Below are positions 30,942-41,201 of a stretch of 64,000 nucleotides of DNA, piece by piece (position 1 is the first letter of the stretch; each line of letters starts with the position of its first letter). The translations under genes were made by a program, and so were the position numbers. This DNA is from Nocardioides sp. (GTDB lineage: Bacteria; Actinomycetota; Actinomycetes; Propionibacteriales; Nocardioidaceae): NCBI GenBank assembly GCA_030698375.1, contig JAUYLL010000132.1:1-64000 (forward strand), read 5' to 3'. The notes beneath the pieces were generated by a model, which had not been told where the DNA came from, ran no database searches, and saw only the letters and a program-made list of their open reading frames with translations.

Positions 30942-32354
30942 TCAGCCGAGAAGAGCCGGCGGCACCCGGTCGGCCCAGGGGCGAGCCTCCTCGACCTGGG
31001 CGGCCACGGCGAGGAGCAACTCCTCCTGGGCGGGCCGCGCGGCGAGCATGACGCCCACGGGGAGCCCGTCAGCCTGGTGCAGCGGCAGCGAGACCGCGGG
31101 CATGCCGGTGACGTTCCACGCCGACGTCCACGGCGTGAAGCGCTTCTGGGCCTCGAAGTCGGCCTCGGGATCGGCGTCGTCGCGCAGCGCGCCGACCGGC
31201 AGCGGCAGGTCTGCCAGCGTGGGCGTGAGCACGAGGTCGTACGGCGTGAGCGCGGTCAGCGCCGTGGCAGCGTGCCGCCGCAGCGCGCCGAGCGCGAGGC
31301 CGAAGTCCGGCCCGGAGACGGCATGGCCGCGATCGGCAAGCCAGCGTGTGAGCGGGCGGATCCGGTCCTCGCGCCCCGGCGGGACCGGCGAGAGCGCCGT
31401 CAGCACGGCCCAACAGGTCTCGAAGTCGACCACGGCCTCGGCCGGCAGCGGTGCCGGCACGTCGACCACCTCGTGCCCCAGTTCCTCGAGCAACCTCGAG
31501 GCCTCCTCGTACGCCGCCAGGCAGGCCGGGTGCACAGCGGTCTCGGCGATCAGCGGTGCCGTGAAGCGCGCCACCCGCAGCCGACCGGACGGACGGTCAC
31601 AGGCGTCCATGAAGGTCCCGGCCGGCGGAGCGGCCCAGAAGGGGTCACCGACGGCCGGTCCGGCCAGCACGTCGAGCAGGGCCGCCGCGTCGCGGACGGT
31701 GCGGGCGAGCGTGCCGGCGATCGCCAGCCCGACCGGGTCGCCGTACGCCGGGGCGCCGCTGACGCGGCCACGACTGGGCTTGAGGCCGACGAGTCCGCAG
31801 CAGCTGGCGGGGATCCGGATGGATCCGCCGCCGTCGGAGCCCTGAGCGGCCGCCACGACGCGGGCCGCCACCGCGGTCGCCGCTCCCCCGCTGGAGCCGC
31901 CCGCCATCCGCGTCGGGTCCCACGGCGTCACGGCCGGGGGCTGCCCCTCGGGCTCGGTGTAGCAGGGGGAGCCGAACTCCGGGGTGCTCGTCTTGCCGAT
32001 ACTCACGAGACCGGCGCGCTCGAGCCGGAGCACCACCTCGTCGGAGACCTCGGGCACGAAGTCGTCGTAGGCCGCCGACCCGAAGGTCGTGCGGACCCCG
32101 GCGGTCAGGTTGAGGTCCTTCACCGCCGTGGGCACGCCGTGCAGCGGTCCGCGTTCGTCGCCACGGCCGCGAGCCTCGTCAGCCGCGTCCGCCGCGGCCA
32201 TGGCCGCCTCCGGCGTCAGGGTGACGAACGAGCCCCAGCCTGCATACCTCTCAGCGCGGGCGAGCGCGTGCTCGACCAATTCCCGGGAGGACACCTCCCC
32301 CGCCGCCAGGGCAGCGGCCTGCTCGAGCATGGTCAGGTCGTGCAGCGCAGCCAT
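30942..32354 (-). CDS. Amidase-signature family amidase
   Basis: GVPTAVKDLN..., MAGGSSGGAATAVAARVV...GSDGGGSIRIPASCCGLVGLKPSRGRV. Confidence 0.93.
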   Translation of the reverse strand: MAALHDLTMLEQAAALAAGEVSSRELVEHALARAERYAGWGSFVTLTPEAAMAAADAADEARGRGDERGPLHGVPTAVKDLNLTAGVRTTFGSAAYDDFVPEVSDEVVLRLERAGLVSIGKTSTPEFGSPCYTEPEGQPPAVTPWDPTRMAGGSSGGAATAVAARVVAAAQGSDGGGSIRIPASCCGLVGLKPSRGRVSGAPAYGDPVGLAIAGTLARTVRDAAALLDVLAGPAVGDPFWAAPPAGTFMDACDRPSGRLRVARFTAPLIAETAVHPACLAAYEEASRLLEELGHEVVDVPAPLPAEAVVDFETCWAVLTALSPVPPGREDRIRPLTRWLADRGHAVSGPDFGLALGALRRHAATALTALTPYDLVLTPTLADLPLPVGALRDDADPEADFEAQKRFTPWTSAWNVTGMPAVSLPLHQADGLPVGVMLAARPAQEELLLAVAAQVEEARPWADRVPPALLG

Positions 32355-32386
32355 GCCCCGAGGCTATGTCGTGCCGGTCGCCCCGC

Positions 32387-32734
32387 TCAGGCGGCGTAGC
32401 CCGACCAGTGGCCGAGGAGGAGCCAGAAGACGCCCATCATCAGCACGCCCCCGAGGACCGGCAACCAGAACGTCGGCATGCCGGTGCCGCTGGCACGCCG
32501 CACGCCCAGCCAGGACAGCACCCACAGCACCGGCCCGGTCAGTCCGAGGGTGAGGGTCGCCAGGACCTGCTGCTGGGTCCCGCAGGCAGCGGCCTCGTCC
32601 CCGCACACCGCGGGCCCGGAGAACAGGCCCAGCAACGTCATCAGCCCGGCGACGATCCCCTGGACCACGAGGAGGGTGCGGGTCAGCCCGGGGTCCTCGA
32701 CCGGCTCGGCCGCTGCGGGGCGGCGCGGGCTCAC
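32387..32734 (-). CDS. Small integral membrane protein
   Basis: VSPRRPAAAEPVEDPGLTRTLLVVQGIVAGLMTLLGLFSG...; several TM segments, overlaps cimA stop. Confidence 0.6.
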   Translation of the reverse strand: MSPRRPAAAEPVEDPGLTRTLLVVQGIVAGLMTLLGLFSGPAVCGDEAAACGTQQQVLATLTLGLTGPVLWVLSWLGVRRASGTGMPTFWLPVLGGVLMMGVFWLLLGHWSGYAA

Positions 32735-34320
32735 GCGCCGTGGCGACGCAGGCCGAAGGTGACGCCGTCGAGGAGCGCGCCCCAGGAGGCCTCGATGACG
32801 TTGTGGCCGACGCCCACGGTCACCCATGAGCTCACGCCGTCGGTGGTCTCGATGAGCACCCGGGTGATCGCGTCGGTCCCGTGGCCCTGGTCGAGGATGC
32901 GCACCTTGTAGTCGATGAGCTCGAACTTCGCGACCTCCGGGTAGGCCTGCCCGATCGCCTGGCGCAGCGCGTGGTCCAGGGCGTTGACCGGACCGTTGCC
33001 CTCCCCCGTGGAGACGATGCGGGCCCCGCCGGCACGCAACTTCACCGTCGCCTCCGAGAGCGCCTCCTCGCCGGGCTTGGAGTCGGTGATGACCCGCCAC
33101 GACTCGACCTCGACGTACGCCGGCCGGCTGCCCTCGACCTCCTCGGCGAGCAGCAGCTCGAAGGAGGCGTCCGCGGCCTCGAACGTGTAGCCCCGCGACT
33201 CCAGGTGCTTCACCCGGTCGGTGACCCGGGTGATCAGGGCCTTGCCCTCGGGCGTCTCGGTCGACAGGTCGAACCCGAGCTGGCGGCCCTTGAGCTCGAT
33301 GCTGGCGCGGCCGGCCATGTCGGAGACCAGCAGGCGCATGTCGTTGCCAACGCCGACCGGGTCCATGTGCTGGTAGAGGTCAGGGTCGACCTTGATCGCG
33401 CTCGCGTGCAGCCCGGCCTTGTGCGCGAAGGCGCTCGTGCCGACGTACGGCTGGCGGGAGGCGGGCGGGAAATTCGTGACCTCGGCGACCGCGTGCGCGA
33501 TGCGGGTGGCCTCGCGCAACCGGCCCTCGGGCAGCACCGGGCGGTCGAGCTTGAGCTCCAGCGCGGCCACGACGCTGACGAGGTCGGCGTTGCCGGTCCG
33601 CTCGCCGTAGCCGTTCATGCAGCCCTGGACGTGGGTCGCACCCGCGTTCACGGCAGCGACGCTGTTGGCAACGGCACAGCCGGTGTCGTTGTGGGCGTGG
33701 ATCCCGACCCGGCCGGTGCTGGTGTCCACCACGTCGCGCACGATCTCGCCGACCCAGTCGGGGAGCATCCCGCCGTTGGTGTCGCAGAGCGCGACCACGT
33801 CGGCACCGGCCTCGTGGGCAGCCGCGACGACAGCCAGTGCGTAGTCGCGGTTGCGGCGGTAGCCGTCGAAGAAGTGCTCGGCGTCGACGAAGACCCGCAG
33901 CCCCTCGGCCTTGAGGTGGGCCACGGTGTCGCGCACCATCGCGAGGTTCTCCTCGAGCGTGGTGCGCAGCGCGAGCTCGACGTGCCGGTCGTGGGACTTC
34001 GCGACCAGGCAGGCGACCGACGCACCGGAGTCACGGAGCGCGGCGACCTGCGGGTCGTCGGCGGCCGCCACCCCTGCGCGGCGGGTGGCCCCGAAGGCCA
34101 CCAGCTGGGCGTGCTCGAGCGTCAGCTCCTCGCGTGCGCGGCGGAAGAACTCGGTGTCCTTGGGGTTCGCACCCGGCCACCCGCCCTCGATGAAGCCCAC
34201 CCCCAGGCCGTCGATGAGCCCGGCGATCGTCAGCTTGTCGGCGACGGAGAGGTTCAGCCCCTCCTGCTGGGCGCCGTCGCGCAGCGTCGTGTCGTAGACG
34301 TGGAAGGAGTCGCTGGTCAC
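32731..34320 (-). CDS. cimA: Citramalate synthase
   Basis: FHVYDTTLRDGAQQEGLNLSVADKLTIAGLIDGLGVGFIEGGWPGANPKDTEFF. Confidence 0.93.
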   Translation of the reverse strand: MTSDSFHVYDTTLRDGAQQEGLNLSVADKLTIAGLIDGLGVGFIEGGWPGANPKDTEFFRRAREELTLEHAQLVAFGATRRAGVAAADDPQVAALRDSGASVACLVAKSHDRHVELALRTTLEENLAMVRDTVAHLKAEGLRVFVDAEHFFDGYRRNRDYALAVVAAAHEAGADVVALCDTNGGMLPDWVGEIVRDVVDTSTGRVGIHAHNDTGCAVANSVAAVNAGATHVQGCMNGYGERTGNADLVSVVAALELKLDRPVLPEGRLREATRIAHAVAEVTNFPPASRQPYVGTSAFAHKAGLHASAIKVDPDLYQHMDPVGVGNDMRLLVSDMAGRASIELKGRQLGFDLSTETPEGKALITRVTDRVKHLESRGYTFEAADASFELLLAEEVEGSRPAYVEVESWRVITDSKPGEEALSEATVKLRAGGARIVSTGEGNGPVNALDHALRQAIGQAYPEVAKFELIDYKVRILDQGHGTDAITRVLIETTDGVSSWVTVGVGHNVIEASWGALLDGVTFGLRRHGA

Positions 34321-34375
34321 GGGGTGGTCCCTCGGCTCTGGTCTCGGGGTCTCGGGTCGGTCGGCTGCGGGCAAC

Positions 34376-34404
34376 AAAAAACCCTCCCGCGGGACGAGAG
34401 GGTG
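34376..34404 (-). terminator. Attenuator terminator upstream of cimA
   Basis: Minus strand ACCCTCTCGTCCCGCGGGAGGGTTTTTTG: stem plus U-tract, located between the leader peptide and cimA. Confidence 0.8.
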
Positions 34405-34435
34405 GCGCGTCGGGAGCGAGGTGGCTCGCGACGCG

Positions 34436-34465
34436 CTAGGAAATGATGATCGTGGTGCGGTTCAT
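34436..34465 (-). promoter_or_regulatory. Leader peptide MNRTTIIIS (cimA attenuator)
   Basis: ATG AAC CGC ACC ACG ATC ATC ATT TCC TAG directly upstream of hairpins and terminator. Confidence 0.8.
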
Positions 34466-34535
34466 GGTGACCTCCACTGTGCCAGACCCGGCGTACGACG
34501 TCACGGGGTCTCGCGATCCGGGCGCCGGGCCGGCC

Positions 34536-36035
34536 TCAGCGGGCGAGCTCACCCAGGAGGGTCCCGTCCCGCCAGGGCGCCCCCGGCGCGGGGTCCCACC
34601 GGGTGCCCTCGGAGGCGAGGCTCCAGGCGAGGACCGCCGCGAGCAGCGCCAGCACCAGGACGCCTGCCCAACCCCGGCCGGGGCGACGGGTGAGGAACCG
34701 GGCCAGCCGCCGGGACGGCAGACGCACCCGCATCGAGCCGGGCAGCCACCACAGCGCCAGGGTGGTCATGAGCGCGAGCCCCACGAGCAGAGGAGTGCCG
34801 GTGACCCCGACCAGCAGCAGGCCGACGGCGAGCAGGAAGACGAGGAGCCCCGTCCAGGTCAGCAGGACGAGAGTCCCCCAGGTGGCCACACCGGCGTACC
34901 AGGGGCTGGCGGCCACCGTCAGCGGCAGGTCGTACCACCGGGCACGTCCCCGGATCTGCTGCCGCTCCCGGGTGGCCGAGGACGCCCACGAGGCGGTCCG
35001 CAGCACCAGGACGAGGGCGGTGAGCACTAGCAGTGCCAGGACCGGCGCAGCGAGGATGGCGAGCGCGCTGGCGGCCGCAGCACCGATCCCCAGCAGCCAC
35101 CGCTGCAGCGGGCCCACGTCGCGGGGCGGGGCGACGGGGACGAGCGGCATCATCCTCGTGGCCGGGCCGCGGTCCTCCTCCGACGAGGGGTGCCCCTCCA
35201 GCCACGACTCCAGCCGCTCCAGGACCTCGGGGAGCGGCGGCCGGTCCAACGGGTCGGGCGCGAGGCACTCCTCCACCAGACGCCGCATCAACGGGTCGAC
35301 CTCGCGCAGGTCGTGCTCCCCGCGACGGACCCGATCCATCACCGCCATCGCCGGCCCTCGCCCGTACGGCGGCGCCCCCGTCGAGGCGAACGCCACCGTC
35401 GCCGCCCAGGCGTGCACGTCTGCGGCCGGTGTCGGGTCGTCACCGTGCAGGATCTCCGGCGCGAGGTAGCCGGGAGTACCGAGCAACCAGCCGGTGTGGG
35501 TGATCCGGGAGTCCTCGGCCAGCCGCGCGAGCCCGAAGTCGATGAGGACCGGGGACCGGCCCTCCAGTAGGACGTTGGTGGGCTTCACGTCACGGTGCAG
35601 CACCCCGACGGCGTGCACGGCCTCCAGCGCCTCGGCCAGTGCGTGGGCGAAGTGGACGAGGCTCTCACCCAGGATCGGGCCCTCAGAGCGAAGGTGCTCG
35701 TGCAGGGACGGCCCCGGGACGTACCGGGTGGCGACGTAGGGCACCTCGCCCCAGGGGTCCGCGTCGAGCACCTCCGCGACGCGGGGGCTGCGGACACGCT
35801 CGAGCGAGGCCACCTCCCGTTCGAGCCGCAGCCGAGCCTCCTCGTCGCCGACGACGTGCGGGCGCAGCACCTTGAGCGCGACCTGGCGGCCGTCCGAGGC
35901 CTCCGCCAGGTGCACGACGCCCATGCCGCCTTCCCCGACCTTGTCGAGGAGGCGGTAGTCGCCCACCCAGGCGTCGGCCGTCTCGGGGGTGCGTGTCGCC
36001 CCGGGCCTGGGGGCCGACGCGTCGCGCGCTGCCAC
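34536..36035 (-). CDS. Serine/threonine protein kinase with C-terminal TM segments
   Basis: YRLLDKVGEGGMGVVHLAEA, VLHRDVKPTNVLLE, LIDFGLARL. Confidence 0.92.
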   Translation of the reverse strand: MAARDASAPRPGATRTPETADAWVGDYRLLDKVGEGGMGVVHLAEASDGRQVALKVLRPHVVGDEEARLRLEREVASLERVRSPRVAEVLDADPWGEVPYVATRYVPGPSLHEHLRSEGPILGESLVHFAHALAEALEAVHAVGVLHRDVKPTNVLLEGRSPVLIDFGLARLAEDSRITHTGWLLGTPGYLAPEILHGDDPTPAADVHAWAATVAFASTGAPPYGRGPAMAVMDRVRRGEHDLREVDPLMRRLVEECLAPDPLDRPPLPEVLERLESWLEGHPSSEEDRGPATRMMPLVPVAPPRDVGPLQRWLLGIGAAAASALAILAAPVLALLVLTALVLVLRTASWASSATRERQQIRGRARWYDLPLTVAASPWYAGVATWGTLVLLTWTGLLVFLLAVGLLLVGVTGTPLLVGLALMTTLALWWLPGSMRVRLPSRRLARFLTRRPGRGWAGVLVLALLAAVLAWSLASEGTRWDPAPGAPWRDGTLLGELAR

Positions 36036-36063
36036 CCACCCACGGTAGCCCGCGCAGCGTCGG

Positions 36064-37767
36064 TCAGCGCTCGGCGGCGAGGATCCGCACCCACGCGTCC
36101 CGCGGCATGGTCCCGTACCGGTGCCCGTGTCCCTCGTCGAAGTTGTTGCTCACGGCCATGTCCACGGTGAGGTTGAGGAAGGTCACCAGCGGCCGCCACT
36201 CCAGCGCGGGGTTCACCTCGGGTGCGAGCGGCTCCGCGAGCCAGTCGGGCCGGCGGAAGGCGGTCCGCCAGTCCCACCACGCCACCCCGTCGTCGAGCTG
36301 CTGGAGGAACACCGCGTCCGGCAGGGCACCGCCCAGGTCCGCGGGTCGGTTGGCGAACACCACGCGGCGTCCGTCGCCGACCACCGGACGGACGTGGGGC
36401 GACCCGGGCCGGCGGTCCTCCTCGGCCTCCCGGCGCAACCCGGTCATCGCCGGCGCACCGACGAACAGCGCGCCGTCGGTGCGGGCGAGCAGCTCCTCGA
36501 GGTCACCGAAGGCGCCGGCCAGCCCGTAGGCCCCCAGGCTCTCCCCGGCCACCAGCAGCTGTGGTCGGTCTGCCCCGCGGGTGGCCAGACGTTCCTCGAC
36601 CGCGGCGACCAGCGCGACACCGGACTCCACCGCGCTCCCCCGCTCACCGAGGAAGGCTAACGGGCTCGGCAGGTGGGAGTACTGCATCGCGACCGTGGCC
36701 ACGTCGCCCCCGGCGAGCCGCTCCAGCGGTCGCACGATCCGCTCGTTGACCCAGCCGGTCCCGGTCGGCAGCACCACCAGGACCCTCCCGCGGTCGAGCC
36801 CACCGAGTCGTTCCAGCTCGGCCACCGCGGTCCGGGCCCGGACCACCGGTTCCGCGTCGGCCTCGAGCCCGACGAACGCACGCACCGGCTCGATCGGCGG
36901 CGGGTCCCCGGACCCGGGCCCGGCCCACGCCCCGCGGAGCCTCGCTGCGCTCGGGCCGCGGGCGACGAAGTCCCGTCCCTCGTGGCCCAGGGTCGCCCAC
37001 GACACGCGCGAGGCCGGGCCGCCCGAACGGTGCCGTGAGGTCGGGACGGGGTGGACCGAGAGGTCTACCTGGCGGTCGGAGAAGGCGAAGGCCTCGTTCA
37101 CGGTGCCGAGGGTGCGCTGGTAGACGTGGATGTCGAGGAGCATCACCCCGCCACCCACCACGACGACGAGGGAGAGCACCGCGGCCAGCCAGGACGGCAG
37201 CACCACGCGACCCGCGCGGTGCCCCAGGCGCCACGCGAGCCGGACCACGGCCAGGCCGACCACCAGCAGCCCGGCCACCAGCAGCGCGAGGGCGAACGTG
37301 CCGGTATAGACCCACACGTGGCTCCCCGGCTCGTAGCCGAGCCGACGCCACGTCCAGGCGTGCTCGCGGGTCGCGACCACCGCCACCCAGACCGCTGCAC
37401 CCGCCACCACCACCAGACCTGACCGCCGCAGCCGGAGCTCGGTACGCACCGACCACGGCCGTTGGTCCGTGTCCCACCCGCACCGCACGAGCAGCGGACG
37501 GAACACCGCGAGGAGCAGCACCCCGAGGCCGTACCCCAGGGCCATCGCGAGCCCCGTGACCAGGCCCTGGAAGTACCACGCCCTCGGCAGCAGCGTCGGG
37601 CTCAGGGAGACCCAGGCGCTCCCGAGCGCGGCCGCCAGAGCGAGGAGCGAGGGACGGAGGAGCACTCGGTTATGGAACCGATGGCGAACGCGGGGGCGCG
37701 CAGGTTCAGGGGGGACCGGGGCGGGGCGCTCCTCCGGGGAGGTCACCGCGGCCATGGGAGCGGTCAC
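36064..37767 (-). CDS. Membrane-anchored alpha/beta-hydrolase family protein
   Basis: N-terminal TM helices, then LLVAGESLGAYGLAGAFGDLEELL (G-E-S-L-G nucleophile elbow). Confidence 0.75.
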   Translation of the reverse strand: MTAPMAAVTSPEERPAPVPPEPARPRVRHRFHNRVLLRPSLLALAAALGSAWVSLSPTLLPRAWYFQGLVTGLAMALGYGLGVLLLAVFRPLLVRCGWDTDQRPWSVRTELRLRRSGLVVVAGAAVWVAVVATREHAWTWRRLGYEPGSHVWVYTGTFALALLVAGLLVVGLAVVRLAWRLGHRAGRVVLPSWLAAVLSLVVVVGGGVMLLDIHVYQRTLGTVNEAFAFSDRQVDLSVHPVPTSRHRSGGPASRVSWATLGHEGRDFVARGPSAARLRGAWAGPGSGDPPPIEPVRAFVGLEADAEPVVRARTAVAELERLGGLDRGRVLVVLPTGTGWVNERIVRPLERLAGGDVATVAMQYSHLPSPLAFLGERGSAVESGVALVAAVEERLATRGADRPQLLVAGESLGAYGLAGAFGDLEELLARTDGALFVGAPAMTGLRREAEEDRRPGSPHVRPVVGDGRRVVFANRPADLGGALPDAVFLQQLDDGVAWWDWRTAFRRPDWLAEPLAPEVNPALEWRPLVTFLNLTVDMAVSNNFDEGHGHRYGTMPRDAWVRILAAER

Positions 37768-37863
37768 AGCCCGTCGAGCTCGGCGATCAGGGCGCGCGAC
37801 GCCACCTGGCGGTACCGGGACTGATCGCGGTCGTCGTACACCTGGGGGTGGGGCACGACGCGC

Positions 37864-38982
37864 TCAGACAACCCGGTGCAACCAGCCGAAGGTGTCCTCC
37901 GCACGGCCGTACTGCAGGTCGACGAGCTGGCGGCGGATCTCCTGGGTGACAGGGCCGACGAAGTCCTCCCCCGTACCGACCTTCCCGCCTTGCCAGCACA
38001 GGGTGCCGACCGGCGTCACGACCGCGGCGGTGCCGCAGGCGAAGACCTCGGTGATGGTGCCGTCCGCGACCCCTTCGCGCCACTCGTCGACGTCCAGGCG
38101 ACGCTCCTCGACCCGGTGCCCGAGCTTCTGCGCGAGCTGGATGATCGAGGCGCGGGTGATGCCCTCGAGGATCGTGCCGGTCTCCGGGGTGACGATGTGG
38201 CCGTCGGCATGGACGAAGTACATGTTCATCCCGCCGAGCTCCTCGACGTAGCGCCCCTCCTGGGCGTCGAGGAAGACCACCTGGTCGCAGCCGTGGGCCG
38301 AGGCCTCCTGCTGGGCGACCAGCGAGCTGGCGTCGTTGCCGCCGGTCTTGGCCGCGCCCATGCCACCGCGACCGGCGCGGGTGTACTCCTCGGTGAGCCA
38401 GATCGAGACCGGCTTCACGCCCTTGGCGAAGTACGCGCCCGCGGGCGAGGCGATGACCATGAAGGTGACGTGCTGGGCCGGGCGCACCCCGAGGAACACC
38501 TCGGAGGCGAACATGAACGGACGCAGGTAGAGGCTCTTCTCCCCCGCCGCGTCCGGGACCCAGCGCTGGTCGATCTCCACGAGCGCGTCGACGGCCGTGA
38601 CGAAGTCGGCCACGGGCAGCTCGGGCAGCGCGAGCCGCTGGGAGGAGCGGATCATGCGCGCCGCGTTCTGCTCCGGGCGGAAGGTCCAGACCGAGCCGTC
38701 GTCGTGGCGGTAGGCCTTCATCCCCTCGAAGGTCTCCTGGGCGTAGTGCAGTACCGCCGTCGCGGGGTCCAGCGAGATGGGGCCGTACGGCGTGATGCGG
38801 GCGCCGTGCCAACCCTGGTCGGGGGTCCACTCGACGGTGACCATGTGGTCGGTGAAGTTCACCCCGAAGCCGGGGTTCGCCAGGACCTCGGCGAGGCGCT
38901 CCGGCGACGCGGGGTCGGGGTTCGCGGTGACCTCGAACTCGAGGCTGGAGGTGCCGGGCTTGCTGGGGGACATGGGGGGCAC
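37864..38982 (-). CDS. ilvE: Branched-chain amino acid aminotransferase
   Basis: GVNFTDHMVTVEWTPDQGWHGARITPYGPISLDPATAVLHYAQETFEGMKAYRH. Confidence 0.95.
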   Translation of the reverse strand: MPPMSPSKPGTSSLEFEVTANPDPASPERLAEVLANPGFGVNFTDHMVTVEWTPDQGWHGARITPYGPISLDPATAVLHYAQETFEGMKAYRHDDGSVWTFRPEQNAARMIRSSQRLALPELPVADFVTAVDALVEIDQRWVPDAAGEKSLYLRPFMFASEVFLGVRPAQHVTFMVIASPAGAYFAKGVKPVSIWLTEEYTRAGRGGMGAAKTGGNDASSLVAQQEASAHGCDQVVFLDAQEGRYVEELGGMNMYFVHADGHIVTPETGTILEGITRASIIQLAQKLGHRVEERRLDVDEWREGVADGTITEVFACGTAAVVTPVGTLCWQGGKVGTGEDFVGPVTQEIRRQLVDLQYGRAEDTFGWLHRVV

Positions 38983-39038
38983 GGTAGCGGACCTTTCGGC
39001 GTGTTGCGGGGTAGGCCGCCGGCCCCGACCGGGTCCGG

Positions 39039-40100
<1,062 letters not shown>

Positions 40101-40109
40101 GCCCGAACG

Positions 40110-40235
40110 TTAGTTGTCGTCGGGCCGCAGCCCTCCGTTGTCTCGCAGGTCAAGCGCCATCTGGACCGCGACGACCTCGGGGTGGTTGTCGGGGTAGTGG
40201 CGGGCGGGTCCCCAGTCGGGGTACAGGTCGTACAT
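40110..40235 (-). CDS. Small hypothetical protein MYDLYPDWGPARHYPDNHPEVVAVQMALDLRDNGGLRPDDN
   Basis: 41-aa ORF immediately upstream of leuB with a purine-rich RBS (GGAGAAACCC ATG) and coding-like composition. Confidence 0.5.
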   Translation of the reverse strand: MYDLYPDWGPARHYPDNHPEVVAVQMALDLRDNGGLRPDDN

Positions 40236-40407
40236 GGGTTTCTCCGGTCGGGTCGGGGGACGGGGTCCCCGGGGTGCGGGTCGGTACGGGTGGGTCGCTC
40301 CACCGGCAACGAGCCAGCACCGGGCCGACGGATTGCGTCGGGGGTGGGACTCGAACTCAGAGTGTGCGGGTCGCGCGTCGTGCTGTGTGCGCCGCGGAGC
40401 GAGGGGC

Positions 40408-40451
40408 GTAGGGCCGAGGCAACACCGGACTCCGCGGCGAGGGGGCCCTAC
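40408..40451 (-). promoter_or_regulatory. RNA hairpin immediately after leader ORF, with alternative/pseudoknot pairing
   Basis: gtagggcc (40408-40415) pairs with ggccctac (40444-40451); loop ctccgcggc (40430-40438) can pair with gccgcggag (40391-40399). Confidence 0.6.
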
Positions 40452-40499
40452 TTAGCTGGCCTCGCCACGGCAGTCGATGAGTACGAACACGCTCCGCAT
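40452..40499 (-). promoter_or_regulatory. Leader peptide MRSVFVLIDCRGEAS (candidate attenuator)
   Basis: ATG CGG AGC GTG TTC GTA CTC ATC GAC ... TAA, Val/Leu/Ile cluster, stop abutting hairpin. Confidence 0.6.
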
Positions 40500-40630
40500 G
40501 ATGGGAGGAACGGTACGCCGGTCCCCTGCACCCTGTCCCGGGTCTTCTCCGGCTCTCCCAGCATGCGAGACCAGGTTCCACCGCTCGGACTGGTCCGGGG
40601 GGTCGTGCACACCCTTGCGAGACTCACCGC

Positions 40631-41197
40631 ATGAGCGCCCCCCTCGAGCTGCCGAAGGTCGTCTCCCGCGCCTTCGAGGTCTCCCTCCGGCACGGGTACG
40701 CCTCCTTCTGCCGCAACGAGACCGGTCGCCTCCTCGCCGCTCTCGCCGCCACGCGCAGCGGCACGCTCGCGGAGTTCGGCACGGGTACCGGCGTGGGCAC
40801 GGCCTGGCTCCGCTCCGGGATCCGCGAGGGCGCCCAGATCCTCTCGGCGGAGCTCGACGACACGCTCGCTGAGGCCGCCACCAAGCTCTTCGCCGACGAC
40901 GAGCGCGTCGAGGTCGTCGCCGCCGACTGGTCGACCCTGCGCGGCCGGGCGCCCTTCTCCCTGCTCTTCCTCGACGCCCGCGAGCCCGACCACAGCGGCG
41001 CGGACACGGTCGTGAATCTCATGGAGCCGGGCGGGATCGTCGTCATCGACGACCTGGTCCCGTGCGAGTCCTGGCCGCCGCTGCGCGCCGGACGGGTCGA
41101 CGGCCTGCGCGAGGCCTGGCTGACCGACGAGCGCTTCACCGCCGCCGAGGTCATGGTGGCCCCCGACACCGCGGTCATGCTCGCCACCAGGCGCTGA
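40631..41197 (+). CDS. Class I SAM-dependent O-methyltransferase-like protein
   Basis: LAEFGTGTGVGTAWLRSGI...ILSAELDDTLAEAATKLF...LLFLDAREPD. Confidence 0.75.
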   Translation: MSAPLELPKVVSRAFEVSLRHGYASFCRNETGRLLAALAATRSGTLAEFGTGTGVGTAWLRSGIREGAQILSAELDDTLAEAATKLFADDERVEVVAADWSTLRGRAPFSLLFLDAREPDHSGADTVVNLMEPGGIVVIDDLVPCESWPPLRAGRVDGLREAWLTDERFTAAEVMVAPDTAVMLATRR

Positions 41198-41201
41198 GCG
41201 C

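Noticed and set aside
40325-40365. tRNA T-arm-like string (minus strand GAGTTCGAGTCCC) in the leuB leader
   Set aside because: Flanking bases do not form a T-stem and no acceptor or anticodon arm is present; likely chance.
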